A stretch of DNA of 34,800 bases from Myxococcales bacterium (GTDB lineage Bacteria > Myxococcota_A > Bradymonadia > Bradymonadales > Bradymonadaceae): contig SLJM01000076.1 of assembly GCA_007135085.1 (NCBI GenBank), forward strand, positions 1 to 34,800. The letters run 5' to 3'. This document shows positions 8,240 to 17,207 of the stretch, piece by piece. A program made the translations under genes and the position numbers. The notes below the pieces were generated by a model, which worked only from the letters and a program-made list of their open reading frames with translations, was not told the DNA's origin and searched no databases. Every line of letters starts with the position of its first letter. The first letter of the stretch is position 1.

Positions 8240-9817
8240 TCAATGTCCCGAGGGGGCGTCGACGCCAATATCGTTGATGATCTTTTCGCTCGCTGCGTTA
8301 AGGCCGACCATGGCGATATCTTTGCCGGCCTTCTTATATTTTTGAAGTATACGGGCAATGGCATTGACCGCCGAATGATCCCAGACATGAGAGTCGGAGA
8401 AGTCGATGATGACTCGCTCGGGGTCGCCTAAGACATCGAAGGCGTTGACGAATTTACTGGTCGAGGCAAAGAAGAGCTGACCTTGGACGGAGTATCGCTT
8501 CGTTCCGTCGGCCAGAAGTTCTTCGGCCATGGTGATCTTGGCGATCTTCCAGCCGAAGATGATGGCGCTCAAGATCACGCCGACGGCCACCCCTTTGGCC
8601 AGGTCGTGAGTATAGACGACGACGGCCACGGTGGAGACCATCACCAGGGTGTCCGGGATCGGCACGCGGCGAAGATTGGTGATCGATTGCCAGTCGAAGG
8701 TGCCCACGGAGACCATGATCATTACGCCCACCAGGGCTGCCATGGGGATCATCATGACCACGTCGCCCAGGACGAGGATCAAGAAGATCAAAAATAGGCC
8801 GGCCACCAGCGAGGAGAGTCGACCGCGGCCGCCGGATTTCACGTTGATGACGGACTGACCGATCATGGCGCAGCCGGCCATACCGCCGAAGAATCCCGTG
8901 ATTGTATTGGCGATGCCCTGCCCGCGGATCTCTCTATTCTTATCGCTCTTGGTGTGGGTCATTTCATCGACGATGCTCGCCGTCAAAAGGGATTCCAACA
9001 TCCCGACTAAGGCCAGGGTCAGGGAGTAGGGCAAGATGATCATCAAGGTCTGCAGAGAGAGCTCGATATTGGGGAGGGCAAAGACGGGAAAGGCACGTGT
9101 GATATGGCCCATATCGCCCACAGTCTGAACACCGAAGCCCATCGCCACGGACAAGGTGGTGATCACGATGATGGCGACGAGCGCCGAGGGGACTGCCTTG
9201 GTCAGTCTTGGCAGGCCGTAGATGATCCCCAACGTGGCAGCGATGAGCCCGTAGACAAGCCAGCCCTCGCCGACGAAATAAGGGATCTGGGCCATGAAGA
9301 TCAAAATTGCCAGGGCGTTGACGAAGCCCAGCATCACCGCATGGGGGATAAAGGAGATAAACCGCCCGAGCTTTAAGAGGCCACAGACGATCTGGATGAT
9401 CCCGGTCAGCACCGTCGCTGCCAGCAGATATTCGAGGCCGTGGTTGGCCACGAGGGTGATCATCAGCAGCGCCATCGCCCCGGTGGCTCCGGAGATCATG
9501 CCCGGGCGGCCGCCGACGAAGGCGATCGTTACGGCGATGCAAAACGATGCATAGAGGCCGACCATGGGATCGACGCCGGCGATGATCGAAAATGCGATGG
9601 ACTCCGGGATCAGCGCCAGGGCGACGGTGATTCCCGCCAGGATGTCGAGTCTGAGATTGGAGAACCAGGAGTTTCTTAATTCGTGGACTTGTTTCAGCAA
9701 ACTACGGAACCTTGTCTGTCTTTTTGAGATAAGAGCGCTGAGCAGCCAGAGAAATCTGCTTCCCTGAAATGGGCGTATTGCCTCGTGACGGGCGCATAGC
9801 GCCGCAGCGGAGGACAC
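8240..9817 (-). CDS. SulP-family anion transporter with STAS domain
   Basis: An inner-membrane SLC26/SulP permease, probably carrying sulfate, bicarbonate or another anion together with a proton or sodium; the substrate cannot be read from sequence. Sulfate-transporter features are clear: [35 protein letters not shown] in the first membrane helices and [17 protein letters not shown] soon after, about a dozen hydrophobic segments, then a C-terminal STAS domain with [19 protein letters not shown]. The whole is 525 residues, the usual size. The open start is a GTG at 9817 with no good ribosome site. The first ~39 residues look non-conserved, so a TTG at 9700 (AAGG upstream) may be the real start. 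It is probably co-transcribed with the UspA gene downstream. Confidence 0.92.
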   Translation of the reverse strand: MSSAAALCARHEAIRPFQGSRFLWLLSALISKRQTRFRSLLKQVHELRNSWFSNLRLDILAGITVALALIPESIAFSIIAGVDPMVGLYASFCIAVTIAFVGGRPGMISGATGAMALLMITLVANHGLEYLLAATVLTGIIQIVCGLLKLGRFISFIPHAVMLGFVNALAILIFMAQIPYFVGEGWLVYGLIAATLGIIYGLPRLTKAVPSALVAIIVITTLSVAMGFGVQTVGDMGHITRAFPVFALPNIELSLQTLMIILPYSLTLALVGMLESLLTASIVDEMTHTKSDKNREIRGQGIANTITGFFGGMAGCAMIGQSVINVKSGGRGRLSSLVAGLFLIFLILVLGDVVMMIPMAALVGVMIMVSVGTFDWQSITNLRRVPIPDTLVMVSTVAVVVYTHDLAKGVAVGVILSAIIFGWKIAKITMAEELLADGTKRYSVQGQLFFASTSKFVNAFDVLGDPERVIIDFSDSHVWDHSAVNAIARILQKYKKAGKDIAMVGLNAASEKIINDIGVDAPSGH

Positions 9818-10179
9818 GTCGGAGCCGTGTGTGCCTCGATTAAAAGGGCAGGCTTTTGATGATTAGATTGGCTGGTTCAGAGCGGTACTTTGTAAATGGT
9901 GTTAATGTTCACCGCTTAAACCGAAGGGGGCCGACTCAGGCGGGTCGGCGGGAGTACTTCAATCGAGCCAGGATAGCAAGAGCTGTCCTGCCGACCGAAA
10001 TAAGTCGACCGGCTGGTGGAGCATTGCCAGCGACTTGCTCGTTCCCGCGAGGGGATTCGCTCCCGCGAGGGGAAGCCGGGCTTCGCCGGGGCGGTAAGGG
10101 ACTTTGTGTCTCCTCGCTTGCCGGAAGCGTGAATTTCCCACTATAATCGGGAGGTCAACCCCTATCAGGAGAGAGAAAG
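9818..10179. other. Intergenic region with a short direct repeat
   Basis: No convincing gene is present between the transporter and the Cys-rich lipoprotein. TCCCGCGAGGGGA occurs twice, at 10043-10055 and 10061-10073 (18-base period), and is followed by a GC-rich hairpin-like stretch (AAGCCGGGCTTCGCCGGGG, about 10072-10090). The promoters of the two divergent genes should lie here. Confidence 0.4.
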
Positions 10180-10548
10180 ATGAAATTGAAGTATCTCTGG
10201 ATCGGCTTCTTTGCCGCCCTCTTTCTGGTCGCTTGCTCCTCTCCGGAGCCCGCCGAAGAGGAGGCCATCGCCGAGTCTCCTGCCGCCGCTGAGGAGGCCG
10301 AGCCCGAGGAGGCCGAGGCTGCCGCCGAAGAGGAGGCCGAGCCCGCCGCTGAGGCCGGCGCCGAATGCGGCTGTGAGGAAGCGGCCTGCGACTGCGCCGG
10401 CGACGAGTGCCAGTGCGCCGAAGACGCCTGCGCCTGTGCCGCCGAAGAGGAGGCCGCTGAAGAGGTCGCCGAAGACGACGAAGCACATGCCTGTGCTTGC
10501 GGTGAGGGCTGCGGTTGCGGCCCTGGTGAATGCACCTGCGGCGAATGA
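10180..10548 (+). CDS. CXC-heptad Cys-rich lipoprotein (metallothionein-like)
   Basis: A 122-residue lipoprotein: signal peptide with lipobox LVAC (Cys19), then a long Ala/Glu-rich acidic spacer (22-62) and two Cys clusters. Cluster one has CXC pairs at 63/65, 70/72, 77/79 and 84/86, an exact period of seven. After a second acidic spacer (87-104), cluster two has pairs at 105/107, 111/113 and 118/120. These fourteen Cys plus acidic residues would suit soft-metal binding at the cell surface. I know of no named family with this layout; the metal role is inference. AGGAGA precedes the ATG by 7 bases. The gene is single, followed by two hairpins, and is upstream of a flavodoxin gene. Confidence 0.85.
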   Translation: MKLKYLWIGFFAALFLVACSSPEPAEEEAIAESPAAAEEAEPEEAEAAAEEEAEPAAEAGAECGCEEAACDCAGDECQCAEDACACAAEEEAAEEVAEDDEAHACACGEGCGCGPGECTCGE

Positions 10549-10566
10549 GAGTATCGGGCAATCAGT

Positions 10567-10621
10567 CCCTCCACGGCGGGGAGCCGGACAATAGCCGGCC
10601 GTGATCTTAAGCCGTGGAGGG
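10567..10621 (+). terminator. Long-stem inverted repeat after the CXC lipoprotein gene
   Basis: CCCTCCACGGC (10567-10577) pairs with GCCGTGGAGGG (10611-10621), enclosing a second GC-rich dyad (GCCGG near 10583 and 10594). It begins 19 bases after the stop codon. There is no T-tract, so it may be a 3'-stabilising structure or attenuator. Confidence 0.45.
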
Positions 10622-10637
10622 CTATATCCGGCGCTCC

Positions 10638-10673
10638 AGCCCCACCCCCTCTGACTCTCGCCGGGGGTGGGCT
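10638..10673 (+). terminator. Second hairpin before the flavodoxin gene
   Basis: AGCCCCACCCCC (10638-10649) pairs with GGGGGTGGGCT (10663-10673) with a one-base bulge. It stacks directly behind the previous inverted repeat, so the lipoprotein and flavodoxin genes are probably separate transcription units. Confidence 0.4.
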
Positions 10674-10759
10674 GAGGCCATAATAAAATCCGCATGGAGG
10701 AGGGGATGGTGTGATTAGATTCGCTGCCTGCACGCCGTCTATTACGCAGGAGGCCTGCC

Positions 10760-11305
10760 ATGGCAAAGGCGCTGATCGTATTCGAGTCCATCTTCGGTGA
10801 TAACAAACTCCTCGCCAGGGCCATCGGGCGGGGGCTGTCCGCCCGGTTGGAGGTCGAGATTCGGGGCGTCGAGGAGGCTCCGCAGACCGTCCCCGACGAT
10901 ATCGATCTTCTCGTCGCCGGTGGCCCCACGCATATGACGCAGATGAGCCGGCCCACGTCGCGCAAGCAGGTGCCGGAGCATAAGGAGGGCACTCCGGTTC
11001 CCGACAGCGGTATCCGTGAGTGGCTGACGAACCTCCCAAAAGACAAAAAACGAGGTCTCAAAGCTGTCGCCTTCGGAACGAATATCGGTGAGCCGTCCTG
11101 GGTGAAGATGGCGGGCAAGGCGGCGAAGGGAATTCATCGTCGCCTGCGTCGAAAGGGCTTTGAGATGGTCGCTTCCCCAGAGATCTTTCTGGTGGCCGAC
11201 CCGACGGGTCCTCTCATCGAGGGCGAAGAGGAGCGGGCCGAACGCTTAGGCGAACAGCTCGCTGCAAAGTTCGAGCCTCATCGTCCGCGGCCGGGAGCGG
11301 GGTAG
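10760..11305 (+). CDS. Flavodoxin-fold protein
   Basis: The 181-residue protein starts with a flavodoxin FMN-phosphate loop (ALIVFESIFGDNKLLARAIGRGL) and continues with VAGGPTH and KAVAFGTN, the loops that flank the isoalloxazine ring in flavodoxins. It would act as a soluble one- or two-electron carrier or a flavodoxin-related FMN protein; partners are unknown. AGGAGG lies 7 bases before the ATG. The length is close to that of the single-domain flavodoxin family. It stands alone between hairpins and the kinase-ATPase gene. Confidence 0.88.
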   Translation: MAKALIVFESIFGDNKLLARAIGRGLSARLEVEIRGVEEAPQTVPDDIDLLVAGGPTHMTQMSRPTSRKQVPEHKEGTPVPDSGIREWLTNLPKDKKRGLKAVAFGTNIGEPSWVKMAGKAAKGIHRRLRRKGFEMVASPEIFLVADPTGPLIEGEEERAERLGEQLAAKFEPHRPRPGAG

Positions 11306-11590
11306 ATAGGGCGCGACAGTTCCATATGGGTAAAAAAGCGGGGAGGAGGCCAGCCTTGTGCCGGTGGGCGTCGTGGGCAAGTGCGACGATGTCACAGAAA
11401 CGTGATTTGACCCCTTTGTTCGCAGTGGCTTATCTGGCCAGCGGGAATCATCCCCGGGTAGAAGAGTGCGCGTGGTCCTGATCGATGGCTCGTCCCGTCG
11501 CCAAATATTAGGGAACGCGCGCTCTGCGCCTCGGTACTGACCAGAAGAAAGCGGCGACGTGCACAGCTGGAAGGCAGAGAGGGGCTACAG

Positions 11591-14386
11591 ATGGCGAGAA
11601 AGCCGAGGACAAGTGATGTGATTGCCGATCGATTTGTGCTCAATCGCGAGCTCAGTCAGGGCAGCGTGGGGTCGATCTGGAGCGCTACGAAATTGGCGGA
11701 TCGATCGCAGGTAGCTTTGAAATTACTGCGCCCGGAGGTGGCCGGGTTGCCCCAGCTTCGCCGACGGTTTGCCCGCGAAGCTCGTGCGGCCTCGCGGCTC
11801 GTCCATCCCAATATCGCGGCCGTGATCGACCACGGCGTCGATGAAACTGGGACCATGTATATTGCCATGGAGTTATTGGTCGGTGAGGTAATGATTGATT
11901 CCATCCATCGTGGGTTATCGCTGAACCATATTTTGGAAACGGCCGACCAGTTGTTGGCGGGGCTGGCCCATGCCCACGCCCGAGGAGTGATTCATCGCGA
12001 TCTGAAGCCCAGCAATCTAATGATCGTCGATGGAGAGAAATCGCAATCGTTGGGGACCCTCAAGATCGTCGATTTTGGAATCGCTCGCGTGGAGAACGAC
12101 GCCGAGCCCGGTGATACGGCTCAGGGAGAAGTAGTGGGAACACCGCGCTATATGAGCCCCGAACAAGCCTCGGGAGTGCGGCCGCTGGGACCGCGTACCG
12201 ACCTCTATAGCGTGGGGCTTATTCTCTACGAGCTTATCTCCGGCCATCCACCATTTGGAGAGGAGAAAGGGTTGGAGGTCATGACCAGCCATGTCCACCG
12301 TCGGGTCCCACCCTTGGTTCCACGGGCCGACTTGGATGTGCCACAGAGTCTGCTGGAGCTGGTGCATCGGGCGCTGGAAAAGGATCCAACACGTCGGTGG
12401 TCGACGGCGGCAGGAATGCGACGTGAAATCCGCACCTTGCTGGACACGGTGCGCGACGATCCTCGCTCAAGCAAGGCGCCGGCCCCGCTCCACCAGCAGG
12501 GCTCCAGGCAACGAAGTACGATCGAAGAGAGCATCCTGGGCCGTCCGGCCGAGTTGGCACGGTCAGTGGGCAAACCTCGGCCTGATATCCCCATCGTTGC
12601 CCATCGGCGCATTCCCTTCGTCGGCCGCGAGAAGGAGCGGCGACTTCTAGCACAGGTCGTAGCTGATGTCCGGCATTGTGCTAAGGGGAGCGTGGTCATC
12701 CTCGAAGGGGCGCCGGGCATCGGAAAGACTCGACTTGCGATGAAGGTTAAGGAGTGGTCCGAGGAAAAGGGGCTTCTCTACGGACATGTAGGCGTATTTA
12801 CCAGGGGGAGTGCCGATGGCATGCAGGGTATTCGGGAGCTTCTCGATAGCGTTTGTCGCACTCGCCTAAGAAGTCGAAAGCAAGTGCTCGAGCGACTGTC
12901 TGAGCAAGCTGATCGCTTCAGTTTGAACGGCCGTAATGAGGTCCAACGGTTGGTCAATTTCATGCGGCCATTCAGACCGACTCAAGAGAAGGAGCGGCCG
13001 AATATCGATCAGAGCCACCTCTTTGAAATCATTATTCGAGTCTTGGAGTCGGCAGCCCGGCGTCGACCGCGGATGGTCGTGCTCGACGACCTCCACTGGG
13101 CGGATAGCCAGGTGGGAGATTTTTTGGAGTTATTGGTGGCGCGGATGGGTCACCGCGATTTCCCACTGATGCTCCTCACCACCGTGCGACATCGCGAGTT
13201 GGCCGAGAAACAGGAACTGGCGAAAAAAATTCTTGCTCTGAGTCAATATGAAGGACAGACCCTGGTCCGGGTACGCCTCTTGCCGCTGGCTCCTCAGAGC
13301 GGGCGGCGCATTGTCAATTATGTGCTGCCCGTTGACGAACAACTGTGTGAGGAAATCTACGAGCGCTCCGAAGGGCATCCGCTCCACCTTTTATTAATAC
13401 TTCGCTACCTCCATGACGAGGGATTGCTCACCTGGGATGGCAACCGATGGCAGGCCGACGATGTCGAGACGGTGCGCCAGGCGGTTCCTCCAAGTCTGGG
13501 TGATCTCTTTCGGGTGCGACTTCAACAGGTGGAGACCCGCTACGGCAGTGGTGGAAGATTGGAGGCGCTTCTTCAGCGGGCTGCAGTGATCGGCCCTCGT
13601 GTCACCTACGAGGTGTTTCGGGAGATCGTCGTCGGTGACGACAAACAGGAGCTTGTGGAAAACTTTGAACACGACCTGGACTGTTTGCTCAACGAAGGGC
13701 TACTCGTCGAAAGTCAGGGGCGTCGCGATGAGTGGTACGCCTTTAGTCACGGAGTCCTGAGAGACTATCTCCTCAAGAGCATCGACGGAGCCCATCGGCG
13801 TCGCAAATTACATAAATTGGCAGCCACGGCACTGGAGAGAATCAACGAAGGTAAAGGCGCCGCGCCGGCGGCCGAGATCGCCGCTCACTGGCAGCGAGCC
13901 CGGCATCTGCCAGAAGCGGCGGAGTGCTATCTTCGGGCCGCCAATACTGCGTTGAGGGCGTCCATGCCTCATCATGGTGTCACGGCTCTGCAGTCAGCTC
14001 TCGAGGTGATGGACCAGATGGTTGGAGCAGGGGACGCGAAGATGACCCTTGCCAGGTTACGAACCCGAGGGACGCAGGTCGGTGTGAATGAACGACAATA
14101 TATGGAGTCCTGTCTGGCCCTGGGCGACTTATATTATGAGTTCGGACAATTTGAGCAAGCAGAGCGTTGTTTTCGGAAGATCGTCCAGATGATCGACAGC
14201 AGTGCATCTTCGCCGTGCTGGGTTAAGGAGGCCCTGGCCAAGAGTTGGCAAGGCCTTGGCCAGGTTGCCATGGAACGTGACGACTCCGATGCAGCCCGGT
14301 GGGCCTTTGAATTCTCACGAGAGCTATCAGCGGAAGTGGGCGACGCGGTGGCCGCGAATATTCAACGTCGCCCGGATTATCCATGA
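11591..14386 (+). CDS. Ser/Thr protein kinase fused to AAA ATPase and TPR region
   Basis: A 931-residue signalling protein. The kinase domain (about 14-290) has the glycine loop (LSQGSVGSIW), catalytic Lys44, HRDLKPSN (Asp137) and DFG (161-163), with activation-loop GTPRYMSPEQ, so it should be active. An AAA_16/STAND-like ATPase follows, with FVGREKE, Walker A GAPGIGKT (373-380) and Walker B MVVLDDLHWAD (495-505). The last part is a winged-helix/TPR-like helical region. Myxobacterial relatives are usually longer, with more TPRs. Here the frame ends at IQRRPDYP; in the next frame plausible helical sequence (IFNVARIIHEISLPA) continues for 25 residues to a stop at 14429. The C-terminus may therefore be truncated or frameshifted. 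There is no membrane segment, so it is cytoplasmic. Confidence 0.93.
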   Translation: MARKPRTSDVIADRFVLNRELSQGSVGSIWSATKLADRSQVALKLLRPEVAGLPQLRRRFAREARAASRLVHPNIAAVIDHGVDETGTMYIAMELLVGEVMIDSIHRGLSLNHILETADQLLAGLAHAHARGVIHRDLKPSNLMIVDGEKSQSLGTLKIVDFGIARVENDAEPGDTAQGEVVGTPRYMSPEQASGVRPLGPRTDLYSVGLILYELISGHPPFGEEKGLEVMTSHVHRRVPPLVPRADLDVPQSLLELVHRALEKDPTRRWSTAAGMRREIRTLLDTVRDDPRSSKAPAPLHQQGSRQRSTIEESILGRPAELARSVGKPRPDIPIVAHRRIPFVGREKERRLLAQVVADVRHCAKGSVVILEGAPGIGKTRLAMKVKEWSEEKGLLYGHVGVFTRGSADGMQGIRELLDSVCRTRLRSRKQVLERLSEQADRFSLNGRNEVQRLVNFMRPFRPTQEKERPNIDQSHLFEIIIRVLESAARRRPRMVVLDDLHWADSQVGDFLELLVARMGHRDFPLMLLTTVRHRELAEKQELAKKILALSQYEGQTLVRVRLLPLAPQSGRRIVNYVLPVDEQLCEEIYERSEGHPLHLLLILRYLHDEGLLTWDGNRWQADDVETVRQAVPPSLGDLFRVRLQQVETRYGSGGRLEALLQRAAVIGPRVTYEVFREIVVGDDKQELVENFEHDLDCLLNEGLLVESQGRRDEWYAFSHGVLRDYLLKSIDGAHRRRKLHKLAATALERINEGKGAAPAAEIAAHWQRARHLPEAAECYLRAANTALRASMPHHGVTALQSALEVMDQMVGAGDAKMTLARLRTRGTQVGVNERQYMESCLALGDLYYEFGQFEQAERCFRKIVQMIDSSASSPCWVKEALAKSWQGLGQVAMERDDSDAARWAFEFSRELSAEVGDAVAANIQRRPDYP

Positions 14387-14591
14387 GATCTCGTTGCCAG
14401 CCAAAGAGGCGCGACATCCGGGTCAGTAATCTGTCGGCATAGATCGTCTTCTCAACGCCAGCCTCCGATACATAGGCCATCGACAGCCCCTCTGTGGTTA
14501 CATTCCAGTGACATCAGCGAGCACTCCATTGTCACTCTTTTTCTGGCGTACTACTACGACGCGGGCTGCGCGAATCGAGGAGAGTTGTACG

Positions 14592-16067
14592 ATGAGAAGT
14601 ATGGTATTGGCGGTCAGTCTTGTGTGCTCATGGGGGGTTCTGAGCAGTTGCCAGGTGGACGAAGAGTTCGCCCGGAGGGCATGGCTGCAAAATACCCTGA
14701 TAGAGGATAACCGCGACTTTTTGGACCGCGACCCGCTGGCCACGGCCGCCAAGTGGGAGAAGATGGCCTCCGATCTCTATTTTTATTTTCGGGGCACCTC
14801 ATCTGTCTTCGTGGCTGATCTTCAAAACCCCGCCCACGGGGGGGGGTGGGCCACCGAGTTTGGCACCGCCGCCGCGGCTCAGGTCGCCACGCTCGCTGAT
14901 CCTCACCCGGAAAACCTGGGGACCTTTCGGTGGGCTGATGGCACGATGAGCGTGGAGTACAACGACTTCGATGGCGCCCTGTATGGCCCCTATTATTTTG
15001 GGGTGCGACGCCTGGCCACGGGCTTTGGCGTGTTGGCTAGACGCTCCGCAGAGCTGGACAGCGACGACGAGGCGGGGTTGGCCGAAGCCGTCGCCCAGGG
15101 CTACGTCGACGAGATCTTGGCCCTGTCCGCCAACGAGGCACCGACGGTCCTGCGGGCCGGACAGGATAATGGGGTCATCATCGATGATCTGTTGCGCCGC
15201 GCCCGCCGAGATGGTGACGCCCACCAGAACTTCACCCGCTACACCAGGGTTGTCGATGGTCGAAGGCAGATGATCCTCGGCGACCTCGAACCTCCCCGGG
15301 GAGCGGTGCTGACCCGCCGCATGGAGCCCCTTTCCGACGAAGAGAAGCGGCTGCTGACGAGCCTGTTGGAGGAGTATCCAGATACCCTGGTCGACGCCGA
15401 AAGCCTTGGCGCCCAGAGGCTATACTTTCTCGATGGAGCCCGTCGCTTTGGCGCCGGCGTGTCCAGTTATCCCGGGTTGCGCTACTACCTGCTGGTCGCC
15501 GACGATCCCGATGCGGTCAATGCTCCGGTGGAAGAACTCTTACTTCTGGAGTTCAAGGAGTTGCGAGACCCCACCGGTGTCGGGGGTCTGGAGCTGTGGC
15601 CTCCCCGTCCTTTTAAGCATAATGCAGAGCGATTGGTCACGCTGAGGCGGGCCTTTCACGAGGTACCTGATACCGATCCCTGGCTGGGCTGGGCCGCCGA
15701 GGGGTCAGTGGGCTTTCGCGTCCGTCATTTGACGCGCTACCAGCGAAATATCTCCGTCGATCGGATCACCGAAAAGATCGCCGATCGTGATTGGGAGGCG
15801 GCCGATTTGACCCGCTTGGCCTACGAGGCAGGGCGAATCCTGGCTCGCGGCCATGCCCGGAGCCCTACTTCATCCGGGGAGGCAGGGCTGGATGCCATCC
15901 ATGCCGCGGTGCACGACGATCCCGAAAGTTTTGTCGAAGAAACTCGGGCCTTCACCGTGGAGTATATCGACCGCTACGTGGCCGATTACGGGCTTTTTAT
16001 CGAGCTTTTGGAACAGCACGGACCTCTTCTTGGCTACCGCCCCAGGTCACACCGGAGTCTAAGATGA
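14592..16067 (+). CDS. DUF2252-family lipoprotein
   Basis: From the ATG at 14592 (GAGGAGAG 7 bases upstream) the product is 491 residues with a lipoprotein signal ending LSSC (Cys20). The rest is a DUF2252 domain: YFYFRGTSSVFVADL (63-77), ADPHPENLGTFR (102-113) and VEYNDFDGALYGPYYFGVRRLA (121-142), then a C-terminal HGPLLGYRPRSHR tail. DUF2252 proteins have a kinase-like pattern of conserved Asp/His/Asn, but no activity is established to my knowledge and most lack a signal peptide. An exported, lipid-anchored member is unusual. It is the first gene of a three-gene operon; its TGA overlaps the next ATG in ATGA. Confidence 0.85.
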   Translation: MRSMVLAVSLVCSWGVLSSCQVDEEFARRAWLQNTLIEDNRDFLDRDPLATAAKWEKMASDLYFYFRGTSSVFVADLQNPAHGGGWATEFGTAAAAQVATLADPHPENLGTFRWADGTMSVEYNDFDGALYGPYYFGVRRLATGFGVLARRSAELDSDDEAGLAEAVAQGYVDEILALSANEAPTVLRAGQDNGVIIDDLLRRARRDGDAHQNFTRYTRVVDGRRQMILGDLEPPRGAVLTRRMEPLSDEEKRLLTSLLEEYPDTLVDAESLGAQRLYFLDGARRFGAGVSSYPGLRYYLLVADDPDAVNAPVEELLLLEFKELRDPTGVGGLELWPPRPFKHNAERLVTLRRAFHEVPDTDPWLGWAAEGSVGFRVRHLTRYQRNISVDRITEKIADRDWEAADLTRLAYEAGRILARGHARSPTSSGEAGLDAIHAAVHDDPESFVEETRAFTVEYIDRYVADYGLFIELLEQHGPLLGYRPRSHRSLR

Positions 16068-17203
16068 TCCAACTCTTTGGTCGGGCCCTGGCCGGTCGAT
16101 TATTGCTGGCTATGGTCTCAGTGGTTGCCTTCAATCTGGCCGCGTTCACCGCCTCTGCCGAGACGGAGGAGGCTGTTCTCGAGGAGCCGGCGGACGGCAA
16201 AAGCCTTGGGCTGGGAGCTGAGGTCTTTGGAGGATGGCAAGCCGCCTGGCGCGAGGATGATTCGTTTAACGCCTGGGAGCTGGACCGGGCCGAATTGCAG
16301 GGGCGTTGGTCAGCCACACCCGACGTGGGGCTGGTCGTGATCGCCGAGGTGGTCCGTGCCGCCGGCCCTCGTGGTTTCTTCGGCGTCGATGGAGACTCGC
16401 TGGTCGCCCGGCTCAAGCAAGGGTGGGCCTTTGCCGGTCGTGACCTGGGTCCGGTGGTCCTCGAGGCCCGAGCCGGTCTGATCCCCGACGTGTGGATCGA
16501 GGCCATCGAGGCCGACTACTGGGTGCGAGGTTTTGCCGCCACATTGTCGGAGGCCGGTCAATTCTTCGATACCAGTGATCTCGGAGGCTCGTTGCACGCC
16601 GGGTTCTTTGAGGATCGCCTCCGGCTCGCTGTATCGCTGACCAATGGCGAGGGCCGTAATCTGCGCGAACAAAATAGGGGAAAAAATATCACCGGCCTGG
16701 TCTCCTACGATCTATGGCGTGCCGACACTCAGGACCATCGACTGTCCTTATATCTTGGCGCCCGGGATGGCTCCGTCGGGGCAGCCAGCGCTCCCGATCA
16801 CCGGCTGGCCGCCGGGGCGAGTTATATCAGCCCTGTGGCAGGGGGCGGGGCGGAATGGGTTGTCGGTCGCGGCTACGCAGGTCACGGAAGTCAGGAGCCG
16901 CTGGGGTTTGGCGCCTGGGGCTGGGTCCGTCCCTGGCAGACCTTTCCGGGCGCCGTCGTCCGGGCGGACCGATTGCTCACGGACCGCCACATCGGTGATT
17001 CCCATCGTACCGTGTTGCAAGTGGGCCTCTTTCAAGACCTGGTCCCCCCGGCTTCTCGTGGCCAGCGCATGCGAGCATATCTCGCCTATGATCGTAGCTT
17101 CTCCGGTGAGTTTGCCGCGCCCCTTCCTGGAGTGCCAGAGGCGGCCGACGAACAACGATTGTCCTTTTTGTTTGAGTTCTCGATTCACCACTTCTGGGAG
17201 TGA
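16064..17203 (+). CDS. Outer-membrane beta-barrel (porin-like) protein
   Basis: The 379-residue product starts with a Sec signal (GRLLLAMVSVVAFNLAAFTASA) and then alternates hydrophobic and polar residues in strand-length blocks with Gly/Asp-rich turns, ending in an aromatic-rich last strand (LSFLFEFSIHHFWE). This is the pattern of phosphate-selective or Maltoporin-like porins, though I cannot place the family. Its ATG overlaps the stop of the DUF2252 gene by the tetranucleotide ATGA, so translation is coupled. It probably forms a pore or anchors the two lipoproteins of the same operon at the outer membrane; this is inference. An upstream in-frame extension to 15791 overlaps the DUF2252 gene and is not used. 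Confidence 0.82.
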   Translation: MIQLFGRALAGRLLLAMVSVVAFNLAAFTASAETEEAVLEEPADGKSLGLGAEVFGGWQAAWREDDSFNAWELDRAELQGRWSATPDVGLVVIAEVVRAAGPRGFFGVDGDSLVARLKQGWAFAGRDLGPVVLEARAGLIPDVWIEAIEADYWVRGFAATLSEAGQFFDTSDLGGSLHAGFFEDRLRLAVSLTNGEGRNLREQNRGKNITGLVSYDLWRADTQDHRLSLYLGARDGSVGAASAPDHRLAAGASYISPVAGGGAEWVVGRGYAGHGSQEPLGFGAWGWVRPWQTFPGAVVRADRLLTDRHIGDSHRTVLQVGLFQDLVPPASRGQRMRAYLAYDRSFSGEFAAPLPGVPEAADEQRLSFLFEFSIHHFWE

Positions 17204-17207
17204 TAAA

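Noticed and set aside
9856-10146. Open frame upstream of the CXC lipoprotein gene
   Set aside because: No ribosome site, no recognisable domain, Arg-rich composition; it covers likely promoters.
10155-11118. Long minus-strand frames opposite the CXC lipoprotein and flavodoxin genes
   Set aside because: Shadows of Ala/Glu/Cys-rich and flavodoxin coding sequence.
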